Shown here piece by piece: positions 16,181-23,802 of a DNA stretch of 31,945 bases. The notes under the pieces were generated by a model that had not been told where the DNA came from, made no database searches, and saw only the letters and a list, made by a program, of their open reading frames with translations. Every line of letters begins with the position of its first letter. Position 1 is the stretch's first letter. Location of the stretch: positions 17,154 through 49,098 of the forward strand of contig DJFE01000027.1 of assembly GCA_002432025.1 (NCBI GenBank). The letters are read 5' to 3'. This stretch comes from Candidatus Avelusimicrobium stercoris. GTDB taxonomy: Bacteria; Elusimicrobiota; Elusimicrobia; Elusimicrobiales; Elusimicrobiaceae. The translations under genes and the position numbers were made by a program.

Positions 16181-16846
16181 TTAAATCCGGTACAACACCC
16201 GAGCGGACGCAGTTACATACGCCGCGCGCGGATAAATGGTAACGTGGTGCCCCGCGTGCGGGCCCGAGGAAATCTGTTTAGAAGCGTGGAAGCGGTTTAC
16301 GTTGTAGCGCACTTCCAAATCCACAGCCCAGCGGTCCGTTAAAGCGCGTTCTACCCCTAAACCGGCATGCCCCGCAAAGCCAGTATAGCGGAAATGTTCG
16401 TTCGTGGCAAAATCCACCGTCATATCGGTACGAGCCACACCGACGGCCAAGGGCAAATAAACCTTATACAAATTTTCCGTATCGGTCAAAAACACGCGCG
16501 AGGCCAACATATAATTGCGCTGGCGGGTGCTGGTGTTTATTTCCCAACCGCTGGAAAGGTCGGTATCAAAATTTTGGTCTTCCGCCAGTACGCCCAAGGC
16601 TACGCGCGGATGCACAAAGTACAAGGCGGAAATTTCGCCCCCAAGGCCCGGATGCCCCAGTTTGGCATCGTGCGAAATATTATCCGTTTGGTCATCTACA
16701 TTTACCTCGCCCCAATCGGTCCCTAATTCAAGCGGAGAGGCCACAAACGCCGCTCCCAATAAAACATCACCCGTTTGATAGGCGCGGGCCTGCGCACTAA
16801 ACGCAAAACCCAACAAGCATACGGCAACGGCTAAAAATTTTTTCAT
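16181..16846 (-). CDS. Small outer-membrane beta-barrel protein
   Basis: A 221-residue protein with signal peptide MKKFLAVAVCLLGFAFSAQA. After it come alternating hydrophobic/polar stretches typical of an 8-stranded barrel (for example PRVALGVLAEDQNFDTDL, YMLASRVFL, AGLGVERALTDRWAVDLEVRYNVNRF, AYVTASARVLYRI). The protein ends in a strand, as outer-membrane proteins do for BAM recognition, though the last residue is Ile, not the usual Phe. It resembles the OmpW/OmpX-size group without matching one clearly. The ribosome-binding site is GAGGA 6 nt before the ATG. It has its own extended -10 promoter overlapped downstream by an 18-bp palindrome, so it is probably regulated. The substrate is unknown. 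Confidence 0.75.
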   Translation of the reverse strand: MKKFLAVAVCLLGFAFSAQARAYQTGDVLLGAAFVASPLELGTDWGEVNVDDQTDNISHDAKLGHPGLGGEISALYFVHPRVALGVLAEDQNFDTDLSSGWEINTSTRQRNYMLASRVFLTDTENLYKVYLPLAVGVARTDMTVDFATNEHFRYTGFAGHAGLGVERALTDRWAVDLEVRYNVNRFHASKQISSGPHAGHHVTIYPRAAYVTASARVLYRI

Positions 16847-16869
16847 TTCTTCCTCTCTCTTCGTTATAT

Positions 16870-16887
16870 TTACTTACCGGTAGGTAA
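16870..16887. promoter_or_regulatory. Operator-like palindrome at the outer-membrane gene promoter
   Basis: TTACTTACCGGTAGGTAA is an 18-bp inverted repeat with 8 of 9 pairs matching. It lies just downstream of the minus-strand -10 box (16896-16901), covering about +2 to +19 of the transcript. The size and ACCGGT centre resemble TetR-family operators. The regulator is not encoded in this window. Confidence 0.6.
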
Positions 16888-16895
16888 CTATAAAA

Positions 16896-16904
16896 ATTAT
16901 ACCA
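16896..16904 (-). promoter_or_regulatory. Extended -10 promoter of the outer-membrane gene
   Basis: On the minus strand the sequence reads TGGTATAAT, an exact TGn extended -10 with a perfect TATAAT (16896-16901). The predicted start is near 16889, giving a leader of about 43 nt that contains the palindrome and the ribosome-binding site. Confidence 0.75.
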
Positions 16905-16935
16905 TATTATGAGCCCGTCGGGCACAAATTTATTT

Positions 16936-16944
16936 TGCTACAAT
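16936..16944 (+). promoter_or_regulatory. Extended -10 promoter of dedA, leaderless arrangement
   Basis: TGCTACAAT is an extended -10 ending exactly 6 nt before the ATG at 16951. This places the transcription start on the A of the start codon. No Shine-Dalgarno is present. Confidence 0.6.
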
Positions 16945-16950
16945 TACTAT

Positions 16951-17604
16951 ATGGAATTTTTAGCGCAACTAGCAGATATTTTCTTGCACTTGGACGTGCA
17001 TTTGAACACTTGGGCCGCCTGGATGGGTATTTGGCTCTATATCGTTATTTTTGCGGTCGTCTTTTGCGAAACGGGGCTTGTGGTTACGCCCTTTTTGCCG
17101 GGCGACTCTCTATTGTTTGCCTGTGGGGCCTTGGCGGCCTCGCACGACAGCGCAATTAACCTGCCTTGGCTGATGCCTGTCGTTTTTGCGGCGGCGGTAT
17201 TGGGAGATTGTTGCAATTATGAAATCGGTAAATGGCTGGGTCCCAAAGTATTTACCAAAAAAGACAGTATCTTTTTAAATAAAGACCACCTAAATAAGGC
17301 TCACGCGTTTTACGAAAAATACGGCGGCAAAACCATTATTTTGGCGCGTTTTATCCCCATTATCCGCACATTTGCGCCGTTTGTGGCAGGTATTGGCAAA
17401 ATGACGTACTTCCATTTTGCTTCGTTTAACTTAATCGGCGCCGCGCTGTGGGTGCTACTCTTTACGCTGGGCGGTTATTTCTTTGCCGATTTGCCCGTCG
17501 TTCAAAATCATTTTCACTATGTAATTGTAGCGATTATTGTGCTTTCGCTTTTGCCCGCGGTGTATGAATTTATCAACGCCAAACGGCAGGAAAAGAAGTC
17601 TTAA
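16951..17604 (+). CDS. DedA-family membrane protein
   Basis: A 217-residue inner-membrane protein of the DedA (SNARE-associated / VTT) family. Members are linked to undecaprenyl-phosphate or phospholipid flipping and to proton-dependent envelope homeostasis. Signatures are ETGLVVTPFLPGDSLLF near the N-terminus (with the conserved acidic Glu and Asp) and ARFIPIIRTFAPFVAGIGKM in the middle with its conserved arginines, plus about five hydrophobic helices. I chose the ATG at 16951 because family homology starts there. The longer in-frame start at 16909 adds an unlike sequence that covers the -10 box. Its stop overlaps the convergent nagZ stop. Confidence 0.9.
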   Translation: MEFLAQLADIFLHLDVHLNTWAAWMGIWLYIVIFAVVFCETGLVVTPFLPGDSLLFACGALAASHDSAINLPWLMPVVFAAAVLGDCCNYEIGKWLGPKVFTKKDSIFLNKDHLNKAHAFYEKYGGKTIILARFIPIIRTFAPFVAGIGKMTYFHFASFNLIGAALWVLLFTLGGYFFADLPVVQNHFHYVIVAIIVLSLLPAVYEFINAKRQEKKS

Positions 17605-19232
17605 TCCTGTACGTCCGGCAAGGCAACGGGCAATACGCCCTGGGCGGATTGGTTGCCCAAAATAATGTCCGCAGCCGTTTGCAAGACATATTTATTTAAC
17701 CCGTAGGTGGCCATAACCACGTCCGCCTCCGGGTAATTTTTTATATCGTACGGGCTCATCGTGGAGATAAACACCGTGTTCGGGTTTTCCTCTATCAAGC
17801 CGTTAATGGCGTTTTTTTGGTTGATATTGGTTTTATCGGCCCATTGCAAACTGGTTACAATCAGCAAATCGGCCCCTTTGGCGCACGCGGCGGCGCGCTG
17901 GCTGTCCTTTTTGCGCGGGGTTAAGGCCGCATTGTAACTGCGTATCGTCCACCCCTTTTGCAAGAACGGTTTGGAAAAATTCATCAGTTGGTCTGCAAAG
18001 CGAGCCGGAGCAAAAAACACCGCACACACCGTCGGTTTTTTATTGGAAGCGGGTTTAAACGGAAGCAATTTCTTTCTGTCGCGCACCAAGGTTACCGATT
18101 CCGCGCTGATTTTGGCCAACGCCGTATGATACGCCTCTTCAATCGGCGCAGGAACCGCGCGGGAATTATCTAATAACCCCATTTGCTTTTTTAACGCAAA
18201 CACTTTGCGGGCGGCTTCCTCCACCACGGGCTCCAAATGTTTGGCTTGCACATCGCGCCACACTTGGTCAAAGACCGATACGGGCTTTACATACCGCCCG
18301 AGTAAAATCATATCCGCCCCGCTTTCCAGCGCGCGCACGGCACACCCGGCAATCGTGCAATAAGTGGTGGCGCTCTTCATATCCAAACTGTCGGTTACAA
18401 TTAGCCCCTTAAAGCCCATTTTCCCGCGCAGTAAATCCTGCAAAATCGGGCGCGAAAACGTGGCTACATTTTTGCTGTCTAACGCCGGGTATAAGATGTG
18501 CCCCGTCATCACGCCGGGCACGCCTTGTTTAACGGCGGCTTCAAACGGAGCCAAATGAATTTTTTGCAGTTGTGAATAACTGGCCCGCACGACGGGCACG
18601 TCGTAATGGGAATCGGCCGATGTATCGCCGTGGCCCGGGAAATGCTTTACCACGCTAACGATATCCGCCGCCTTAAAGCCGTTAATAAGCGCACTGCCCA
18701 TACGCGTTACGCTGGCCGGGTCGGAGCCGAAGGAGCGCACGCCGATAATAGGGTTATGCGGATTGCTGTTTACATCCAGCACCGGGGAAAAATTGATATG
18801 CACACCCGCGCGGCGCAACTCTAATCCTGCCAAATAGGCTATGGCGGCCGCGCCCTCTTCGTCGCGCGCGGCGGAGAGCATCATATTGGTAGGCAAATAG
18901 TCAAACCCCAACGTAATGGGCGTATAGACCGTTCCTCCCTCGTAATCAATAGAAATAAACAGCGGAATTTTGTGCGGGCTGACGGCGGTCCAAGATTGGA
19001 GTTTATCCACCAATTTTTTGGTTTCCGCCAGCGAGTAATTTCCCCATTGGATAAGCACCCCGCCAATTTTGCCCTGCTCAATCGCCGGGCGCACCTGTTC
19101 CGCGCTGTCCACGTCCACAAACACCACCAAGGTCTGCCCCAGTTTTTCCTGCGGGGTCAAATCCTCAAAGCGCGTTTCGGCCGCTAACGGTAACACACAA
19201 AAAAGCAGCGCGGACAGCAGGAGTTTTTTCAT
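17601..19232 (-). CDS. nagZ: Secreted beta-N-acetylhexosaminidase, NagZ type (GH3)
   Basis: A 543-residue glycoside hydrolase family 3 protein that removes N-acetylglucosamine from muropeptides. It has a signal peptide (MKKLLLSALLFCVLPLAA), so it acts outside the cytoplasm, unlike the 341-residue cytoplasmic E. coli NagZ. The catalytic barrel holds the NagZ signature KHFPGHGDTSADSHYDVP with the acid/base His-Asp pair and the nucleophile Asp in LIVTDSLDMKSA. Residues about 370-540 form the extra alpha/beta C-terminal GH3 domain (SAESVTLVRDRKKLLPF... ITSLQW... TYGLNKYVLQTAADIILG), as in Gram-positive secreted NagZ. The start overlaps the upstream phosphoesterase stop as TGATG, so the two are coupled. 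Confidence 0.9.
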   Translation of the reverse strand: MKKLLLSALLFCVLPLAAETRFEDLTPQEKLGQTLVVFVDVDSAEQVRPAIEQGKIGGVLIQWGNYSLAETKKLVDKLQSWTAVSPHKIPLFISIDYEGGTVYTPITLGFDYLPTNMMLSAARDEEGAAAIAYLAGLELRRAGVHINFSPVLDVNSNPHNPIIGVRSFGSDPASVTRMGSALINGFKAADIVSVVKHFPGHGDTSADSHYDVPVVRASYSQLQKIHLAPFEAAVKQGVPGVMTGHILYPALDSKNVATFSRPILQDLLRGKMGFKGLIVTDSLDMKSATTYCTIAGCAVRALESGADMILLGRYVKPVSVFDQVWRDVQAKHLEPVVEEAARKVFALKKQMGLLDNSRAVPAPIEEAYHTALAKISAESVTLVRDRKKLLPFKPASNKKPTVCAVFFAPARFADQLMNFSKPFLQKGWTIRSYNAALTPRKKDSQRAAACAKGADLLIVTSLQWADKTNINQKNAINGLIEENPNTVFISTMSPYDIKNYPEADVVMATYGLNKYVLQTAADIILGNQSAQGVLPVALPDVQD

Positions 19233-20311
19233 CAGTAATTAACCTCTACCACCGGAATTTCCGCCGGAGCCAAAAAGCGCAACGGAATTCCCCAATAGAA
19301 CATACCGGACGTAATGTAGAATTTCATTTGTTCCACTTCAAACAACCCATACACACGCGGAAATTGCAAGAGCACTAAATATTTGAAAGGGAAAATCTGC
19401 CCGTTGTGGGTGTGCCCGCTAAACATTAAAGCGGCCCCGTGCAGGGCGGCTTCTTCGGCAAACACAGGCGTATGACTTAAAAAGATAAGCGGCTTTTTGT
19501 TATCCGCTTTTTTAAGCACATCTTCGGCCTCTTGGGCGGTCATACGCACGGTTTTGGCGTCTTTTATGCCCGCCACTTGAATGCCGTTAGGCATTTGGAC
19601 AAGGTCGTTTTCCAAAAGAGTAATGCCCGCTTCTTTAAAAAATTCCTTGGAGTTTTCGTACCCGACATAATACTCGTGGTTGCCAAAAACGCCATAAGTG
19701 CCCTGTGGGGTAACTAAATTTTTAATGCGTTCGGCGTATTTTTCGCGCGACGGGCCGTATTCAAACACATCCCCCAAAACAAGCAAAGCATCCGGCTTTT
19801 CAGCCTCAATACGGCTCATCGCCTTATCAAACCGCTTGTACGATACGCCCATCCCCAAGTGGGAATCGGACAAGAGGGCTAGTTTCATTTTTGGCGCACC
19901 AGGCACGGTTACGGAAATATGTTTTAACTTCGGGGAAGAAATTCCCCCGTAAATTGCCATACCAAATACGACAGCCATTGTGCCCACGCTTAAAACCCCC
20001 AGCCATACGCGGCAATGCAAATGGCACAAATTTAAAATCCAATGCAGTACGGCAAAACCCGCGCAAATGCAAAAGCCTAAAAATACGAGCCCCATCCAAG
20101 CATAGGCAAAATAATAAAGCCAACTTTCCCATACGCCCCAATGCGTGCGCGTATAACCAAGCCCCCCAAACATCAGTACCGAGAATAAAACAGGTAATAA
20201 TACAACCGGGTATTTCCACCCAATCTGCGGAAACGACGTAAACAACCAAGCCCCAATGGTTACCTGCATCAGCCACATAATCACCGAGGATACCACAAAA
20301 AATGCTCCCAC
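19232..20311 (-). CDS. Membrane-anchored metallophosphoesterase (calcineurin-like, YkuE type)
   Basis: A 359-residue protein with about four N-terminal membrane helices (residues 1-125) followed by a calcineurin-like phosphoesterase domain. All metal ligands are visible in order: Asp and His in LLSDSHLG, Asp in LGDVFEYG, Asn-His in FGNHEYY, His in LSHTP and the His pair in SGHTHNGQ. Relatives hydrolyse phosphodiesters or pyrophosphates such as lipid-linked UDP-sugars. The substrate here is unknown, but coupling to a periplasmic cell-wall glycosidase suggests an envelope role. The start codon is GTG, decided by a consensus AGGAGG 5 nt upstream. It is divergent from gltX across a very AT-rich 109-bp gap. 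Confidence 0.85.
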   Translation of the reverse strand: MGAFFVVSSVIMWLMQVTIGAWLFTSFPQIGWKYPVVLLPVLFSVLMFGGLGYTRTHWGVWESWLYYFAYAWMGLVFLGFCICAGFAVLHWILNLCHLHCRVWLGVLSVGTMAVVFGMAIYGGISSPKLKHISVTVPGAPKMKLALLSDSHLGMGVSYKRFDKAMSRIEAEKPDALLVLGDVFEYGPSREKYAERIKNLVTPQGTYGVFGNHEYYVGYENSKEFFKEAGITLLENDLVQMPNGIQVAGIKDAKTVRMTAQEAEDVLKKADNKKPLIFLSHTPVFAEEAALHGAALMFSGHTHNGQIFPFKYLVLLQFPRVYGLFEVEQMKFYITSGMFYWGIPLRFLAPAEIPVVEVNY

Positions 20312-20370
20312 AAACTCCTCCTTTTTCTAAAAAACTCTTTTTTATATTTTAAAAAATTTTCCATAATAAG

Positions 20371-20376
20371 TATAAT
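20371..20376 (+). promoter_or_regulatory. -10 box of gltX
   Basis: A perfect TATAAT in an AT-rich gap, 44 nt before the gltX ATG. GAGGA (20404-20408), 12 nt before the ATG, is the likely though distant ribosome-binding site. The -35 is only a weak TTTAAA at 20348-20353. Confidence 0.55.
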
Positions 20377-20420
20377 ATACCTATATACGTATCATATTTA
20401 AAAGAGGACATAACAACACT

Positions 20421-21884
20421 ATGACCGTAAGAGTTAGATTTGCCCCGTCCCCGACTGGTTTCTTGCACATCGGCGGCGTGCGCACCGCGCTTTTCAACTA
20501 CCTTTTCGCTAAAAAAAATAAAGGCACTTTTTTACTCCGCATTGAAGATACAGACGAGGAACGCTCCACGCAGGCCTCTACCGACGCTATCTTTGAAGGT
20601 ATGCAATGGATGAATTTGAACTGGGACGAAGGCCCGATGCCCGACGGTACCAACAAGGGGCCGGACTTTCCGTACTACCAGGCCCAACGTGCCGATATGG
20701 GCATTTACAAAAAATACATTGACCAACTGTTAGCCGAAGGCAAAGCCTATAAATGCTATTGCACCGAGGAAGAATTGGAAGAAAACCGCCAAAAATGCTT
20801 GGCTGAACACCGCCCGCCCAAATACAGCGGCAAGTGCAGCCACCTGACGGCAGAACAGCAAAAAGAGTTGGAAGCCCAAGGCCGCAAATACGTTATCCGC
20901 TTCCGTATGCCGCAGGAAGGCGACGTGGAGTGGGACGATATGATCCGCGGGCACGTTAAATTTGCCAGCAAGGATTTGTACGACCTCGTCATCCAAAAAA
21001 CGAGCGGTTACCCCACCTACAACTTTGCCGTAGTAGTGGACGACCATTTAATGCGTATGACGCACGTCATCCGTGGCGACGACCACATTTCCAACACCCC
21101 GGCGCAGATTCAAATTTATCACGCCTTGGGCTGGAAGGAACCGATTTTCGCCCACTTGTCTATGATTCACGGACCGGACGGTAAAAAACTTTCCAAACGC
21201 CACGGCGCAACCAACGTAGTGGAATTTCGCAATATGGGTTATTTGCCCGAAGCGCTTAAAAACTACTTGGCTTTGCTCGGTTGGGCTACGCCCGATTCCC
21301 AGCAACTCTTTAAACCCGGCGAACTGGAAGAGAAATTTGATATCTCCGGCTGCCAGCCCAGCCCGGCCGTAATGGACCCGGAAAAACTGAACTGGATGAA
21401 CGGGGAATATATCCGCGCTACGCCCTTAAACCGCTTGACCGATTTGGCTATGCCGTTTATTGAGAAAGCGGGCATTAACGTATCCGGCGTGGACCGCGCC
21501 AAACTGGAAGGCATTATCGGTTTGGAACAGGAAAAATATAAACTCTTAACCGAAATCCCGGATTTAATCCGCTTCTTCTTTGAAGAACCCGTATTTGAAC
21601 AGGAAGCCCTGGATAAAGTATTTGCCAAGCCCGAAGCCAAACAAGTGTTGGAAGGCATTATTAAAGTGTACGGCGATTTAACCGACTTCACCGAAGCCAA
21701 CTTGGAAACAGCCGCACGCGCCTATGCCAAAGCCAACGGGATGAAGGCCGGACAAATCTTCCACCCGGTACGCGTGGCCGTTTCCGGCCGCACGCACGGA
21801 CCGACCTTGTTCAAAATGTTGGAATATATGGGTAAGGAAAAAGTCCTCGCGCGCTTAAATAACGCGCTGAAATTCTGCAAATAA
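20421..21884 (+). CDS. gltX: Glutamyl-tRNA synthetase
   Basis: A 487-residue class I synthetase that charges tRNA-Glu. The HIGH motif is HIGG in FAPSPTGFLHIGGVRTALFN. The KMSKS motif is KLSKR in DGKKLSKRHGATNV. A Cys cluster (CYC ... KYSGKC) sits in the insertion where many GluRS bind zinc. The C-terminal helical anticodon-binding region ends with GRTHGPTLFKMLEYMGKEKV, as in the family. Whether it also charges tRNA-Gln cannot be judged here because no glnS or gatCAB is in the window. It is followed at 28 nt by the GYF gene and may be co-transcribed with it and pilT. Confidence 0.96.
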   Translation: MTVRVRFAPSPTGFLHIGGVRTALFNYLFAKKNKGTFLLRIEDTDEERSTQASTDAIFEGMQWMNLNWDEGPMPDGTNKGPDFPYYQAQRADMGIYKKYIDQLLAEGKAYKCYCTEEELEENRQKCLAEHRPPKYSGKCSHLTAEQQKELEAQGRKYVIRFRMPQEGDVEWDDMIRGHVKFASKDLYDLVIQKTSGYPTYNFAVVVDDHLMRMTHVIRGDDHISNTPAQIQIYHALGWKEPIFAHLSMIHGPDGKKLSKRHGATNVVEFRNMGYLPEALKNYLALLGWATPDSQQLFKPGELEEKFDISGCQPSPAVMDPEKLNWMNGEYIRATPLNRLTDLAMPFIEKAGINVSGVDRAKLEGIIGLEQEKYKLLTEIPDLIRFFFEEPVFEQEALDKVFAKPEAKQVLEGIIKVYGDLTDFTEANLETAARAYAKANGMKAGQIFHPVRVAVSGRTHGPTLFKMLEYMGKEKVLARLNNALKFCK

Positions 21885-21912
21885 CAGCACCGCCCCAGGG
21901 GCAGGGAGAGCC

Positions 21913-23787
21913 GTGAAATATTGGCTTTTTGACGGAAGTGATGTAGTCGGGCCGTTTACGCCGCAGGAACTTGCGGCGCGGCCCGGCTTCGCCCCCACCA
22001 GTTTAGTCTGCCCCGAAAACACCAGCGACCAAGAAGACAGTTGGAAAATGGCCTCCGCCTTTGAGGAGTTAGCCACCACATCTGCGCCTGCCGAAGAAGA
22101 ATTAGACACCGATACCTTTGATAAGGAAATGGACACGCTTTTAAAGGAGCGTTCCCCCTTGTCCGAGCCGCAGGAACCGCCCACAGAACCGCCGTCTTCG
22201 CTCCAAATGCCCCAAAAGCCCGCAAAACCCGGCCCGATTGAGGATTATTTTAACAATATGCAAGGGGGCGACTTGGGCAATATTTTGGGCATCCCGGACC
22301 CGAACGAAAATTCGGATATGAACTTGGCCCGGGCCCTAGCCAAACAATTTAACAAAACCACTCCGCCCGCCGATAAGGTGTTGGATAAAGACCCCTTTGA
22401 CGAATTTACCGGGGAGCCGGAAGAGGAACCGCAAGCCAAGGTTGAGCAGGCTCCTGCTGCTCCCGCAAAAGAGCAGCCTGTTCCGCCGCCTGCACCGGTA
22501 CAAGAAAAAGAGCCGGAACCCGCTTCTATCCCTATGTCCGCCGAGCCGGAAGAGGAAATGGAACTAACCGTTCACGGGGCCAAAACACAGATTTTACCGG
22601 ATGAGCCCTCCGAGGAAGAGGCTCAATCCGAACCCGAGCAAGCAGAAGCCGAGACGGAACAAACGGCCCAGCCTGCGCAAGAAGCGGAACCTGAATTAAC
22701 GGAAACCGAGCCGACGAAATCCACCGAACAAAAAAACGAACAAACGGAAGCGGCCCCTACGTTTACCTTGCCCGTAGTGGATCAACCCGAAAGCGAGTTA
22801 CAGCCTATGCCGCAAGGCCCGGTGGAAACCGTAGTTTTCCCCCCTTTAACTGACGAAATTTCTGCCCCGACGGGGAACGAACACGACCCTGTAACAGAGG
22901 CACCTGTTCAACCAGCACAAGACGAGCCGGAAATTTCCGCAGAGGAACCTGTTACGCCGCACGCGGACCAGCCCGCGCCTGCCCCGCAAGAAACAAAGGC
23001 GGAGCCGGACCCGGCGACAACTATCGTGCTGGAAACGCCCGACGAACCCGCCGCCAACCAAGAGGGCGAGGTGGAAAAACTGGCTCAACCCGGCACCGAG
23101 CCCGTAGAGGATATTTTGGTAGGTGCCTTAAAGGTAAAGGCCACACCGGAAATACAGGAACCCATTAAAAGCGTGCCCGTAATACCGGAAGTCAACCAAG
23201 TGCGCCCGCGGCTAAAACCCACGCCGGAAATTCAACAATTTTTAACCGATACGCAAAACGAGCGCATCGCCGCCACCCGCAACAACAAAAAGGCAATGGC
23301 GGCCTTAGCGGTACTGGTGGCCTTAATTGCGCTAGGACTGGTATTAATGTTTAACCAAGCCCCCGCAGACGGACAGAAAAAAACCGCGCAAAACGCCCCG
23401 GTATCCACCGAACTGGTGCCGGAAGAAAAAACCATATCTGCCACAGAGCAGGAAATTTTACCGCCTGCCCCGCCGCCTGCGGTTAAACCGCAAACGGTTT
23501 CCGCCGCGGACAAGGCTTTATCAGCGGTGCAAAACTATACGCTTTCCGGCGGGCGCGGTACAGTGGCCGCGTATTTGGACCGCCTGTACCGGGACAAACT
23601 TTCCCAGGGATACACCGGGAATTGGTCCGCTGAACCTTTGCATAAAAACGCATATATTGTAAAATACAGATTAACCAAAACCCGCATGGAACCCATTGTA
23701 TATGTCTTCCAGGCGGATGTTTCAAAAGGAACTTTAACCGGCGCGCTAAACAATGTGGCGCTGGATTTGCTGGGCAAAATTCAATAA
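21913..23787 (+). CDS. GYF-domain protein with acidic linker and single membrane helix, upstream of pilT
   Basis: A 624-residue protein of unrecognised function in four parts. Residues 1-50 form a GYF_2-type domain (KYWLFDGSDVVGPFTPQEL), a fold that binds proline-rich peptides. Residues about 60-450 are a low-complexity stretch rich in Glu, Pro, Gln and Ala with few aromatics, expected to be disordered. Residues about 461-482 form one membrane helix after a basic patch (RNNKKAMAALAVLVALIALG). Residues about 540-624 look like a small folded domain on the far side. Basic residues before the helix suggest that the GYF end and linker are cytoplasmic and the C-terminus periplasmic. The GTG start is supported by AGGGAG 4 nt upstream. 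pilT begins 15 nt after the stop, so a role in pilus function is plausible but unproven. Confidence 0.75.
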   Translation: MKYWLFDGSDVVGPFTPQELAARPGFAPTSLVCPENTSDQEDSWKMASAFEELATTSAPAEEELDTDTFDKEMDTLLKERSPLSEPQEPPTEPPSSLQMPQKPAKPGPIEDYFNNMQGGDLGNILGIPDPNENSDMNLARALAKQFNKTTPPADKVLDKDPFDEFTGEPEEEPQAKVEQAPAAPAKEQPVPPPAPVQEKEPEPASIPMSAEPEEEMELTVHGAKTQILPDEPSEEEAQSEPEQAEAETEQTAQPAQEAEPELTETEPTKSTEQKNEQTEAAPTFTLPVVDQPESELQPMPQGPVETVVFPPLTDEISAPTGNEHDPVTEAPVQPAQDEPEISAEEPVTPHADQPAPAPQETKAEPDPATTIVLETPDEPAANQEGEVEKLAQPGTEPVEDILVGALKVKATPEIQEPIKSVPVIPEVNQVRPRLKPTPEIQQFLTDTQNERIAATRNNKKAMAALAVLVALIALGLVLMFNQAPADGQKKTAQNAPVSTELVPEEKTISATEQEILPPAPPPAVKPQTVSAADKALSAVQNYTLSGGRGTVAAYLDRLYRDKLSQGYTGNWSAEPLHKNAYIVKYRLTKTRMEPIVYVFQADVSKGTLTGALNNVALDLLGKIQ

Positions 23788-23802
23788 CTACGAGGGTTAT
23801 AT

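Noticed and set aside
20330..20400. The very AT-rich gltX/phosphoesterase gap considered as a replication origin-like or DNA-unwinding site.
   Set aside because: No DnaA-box cluster is visible; ordinary divergent promoters explain it.
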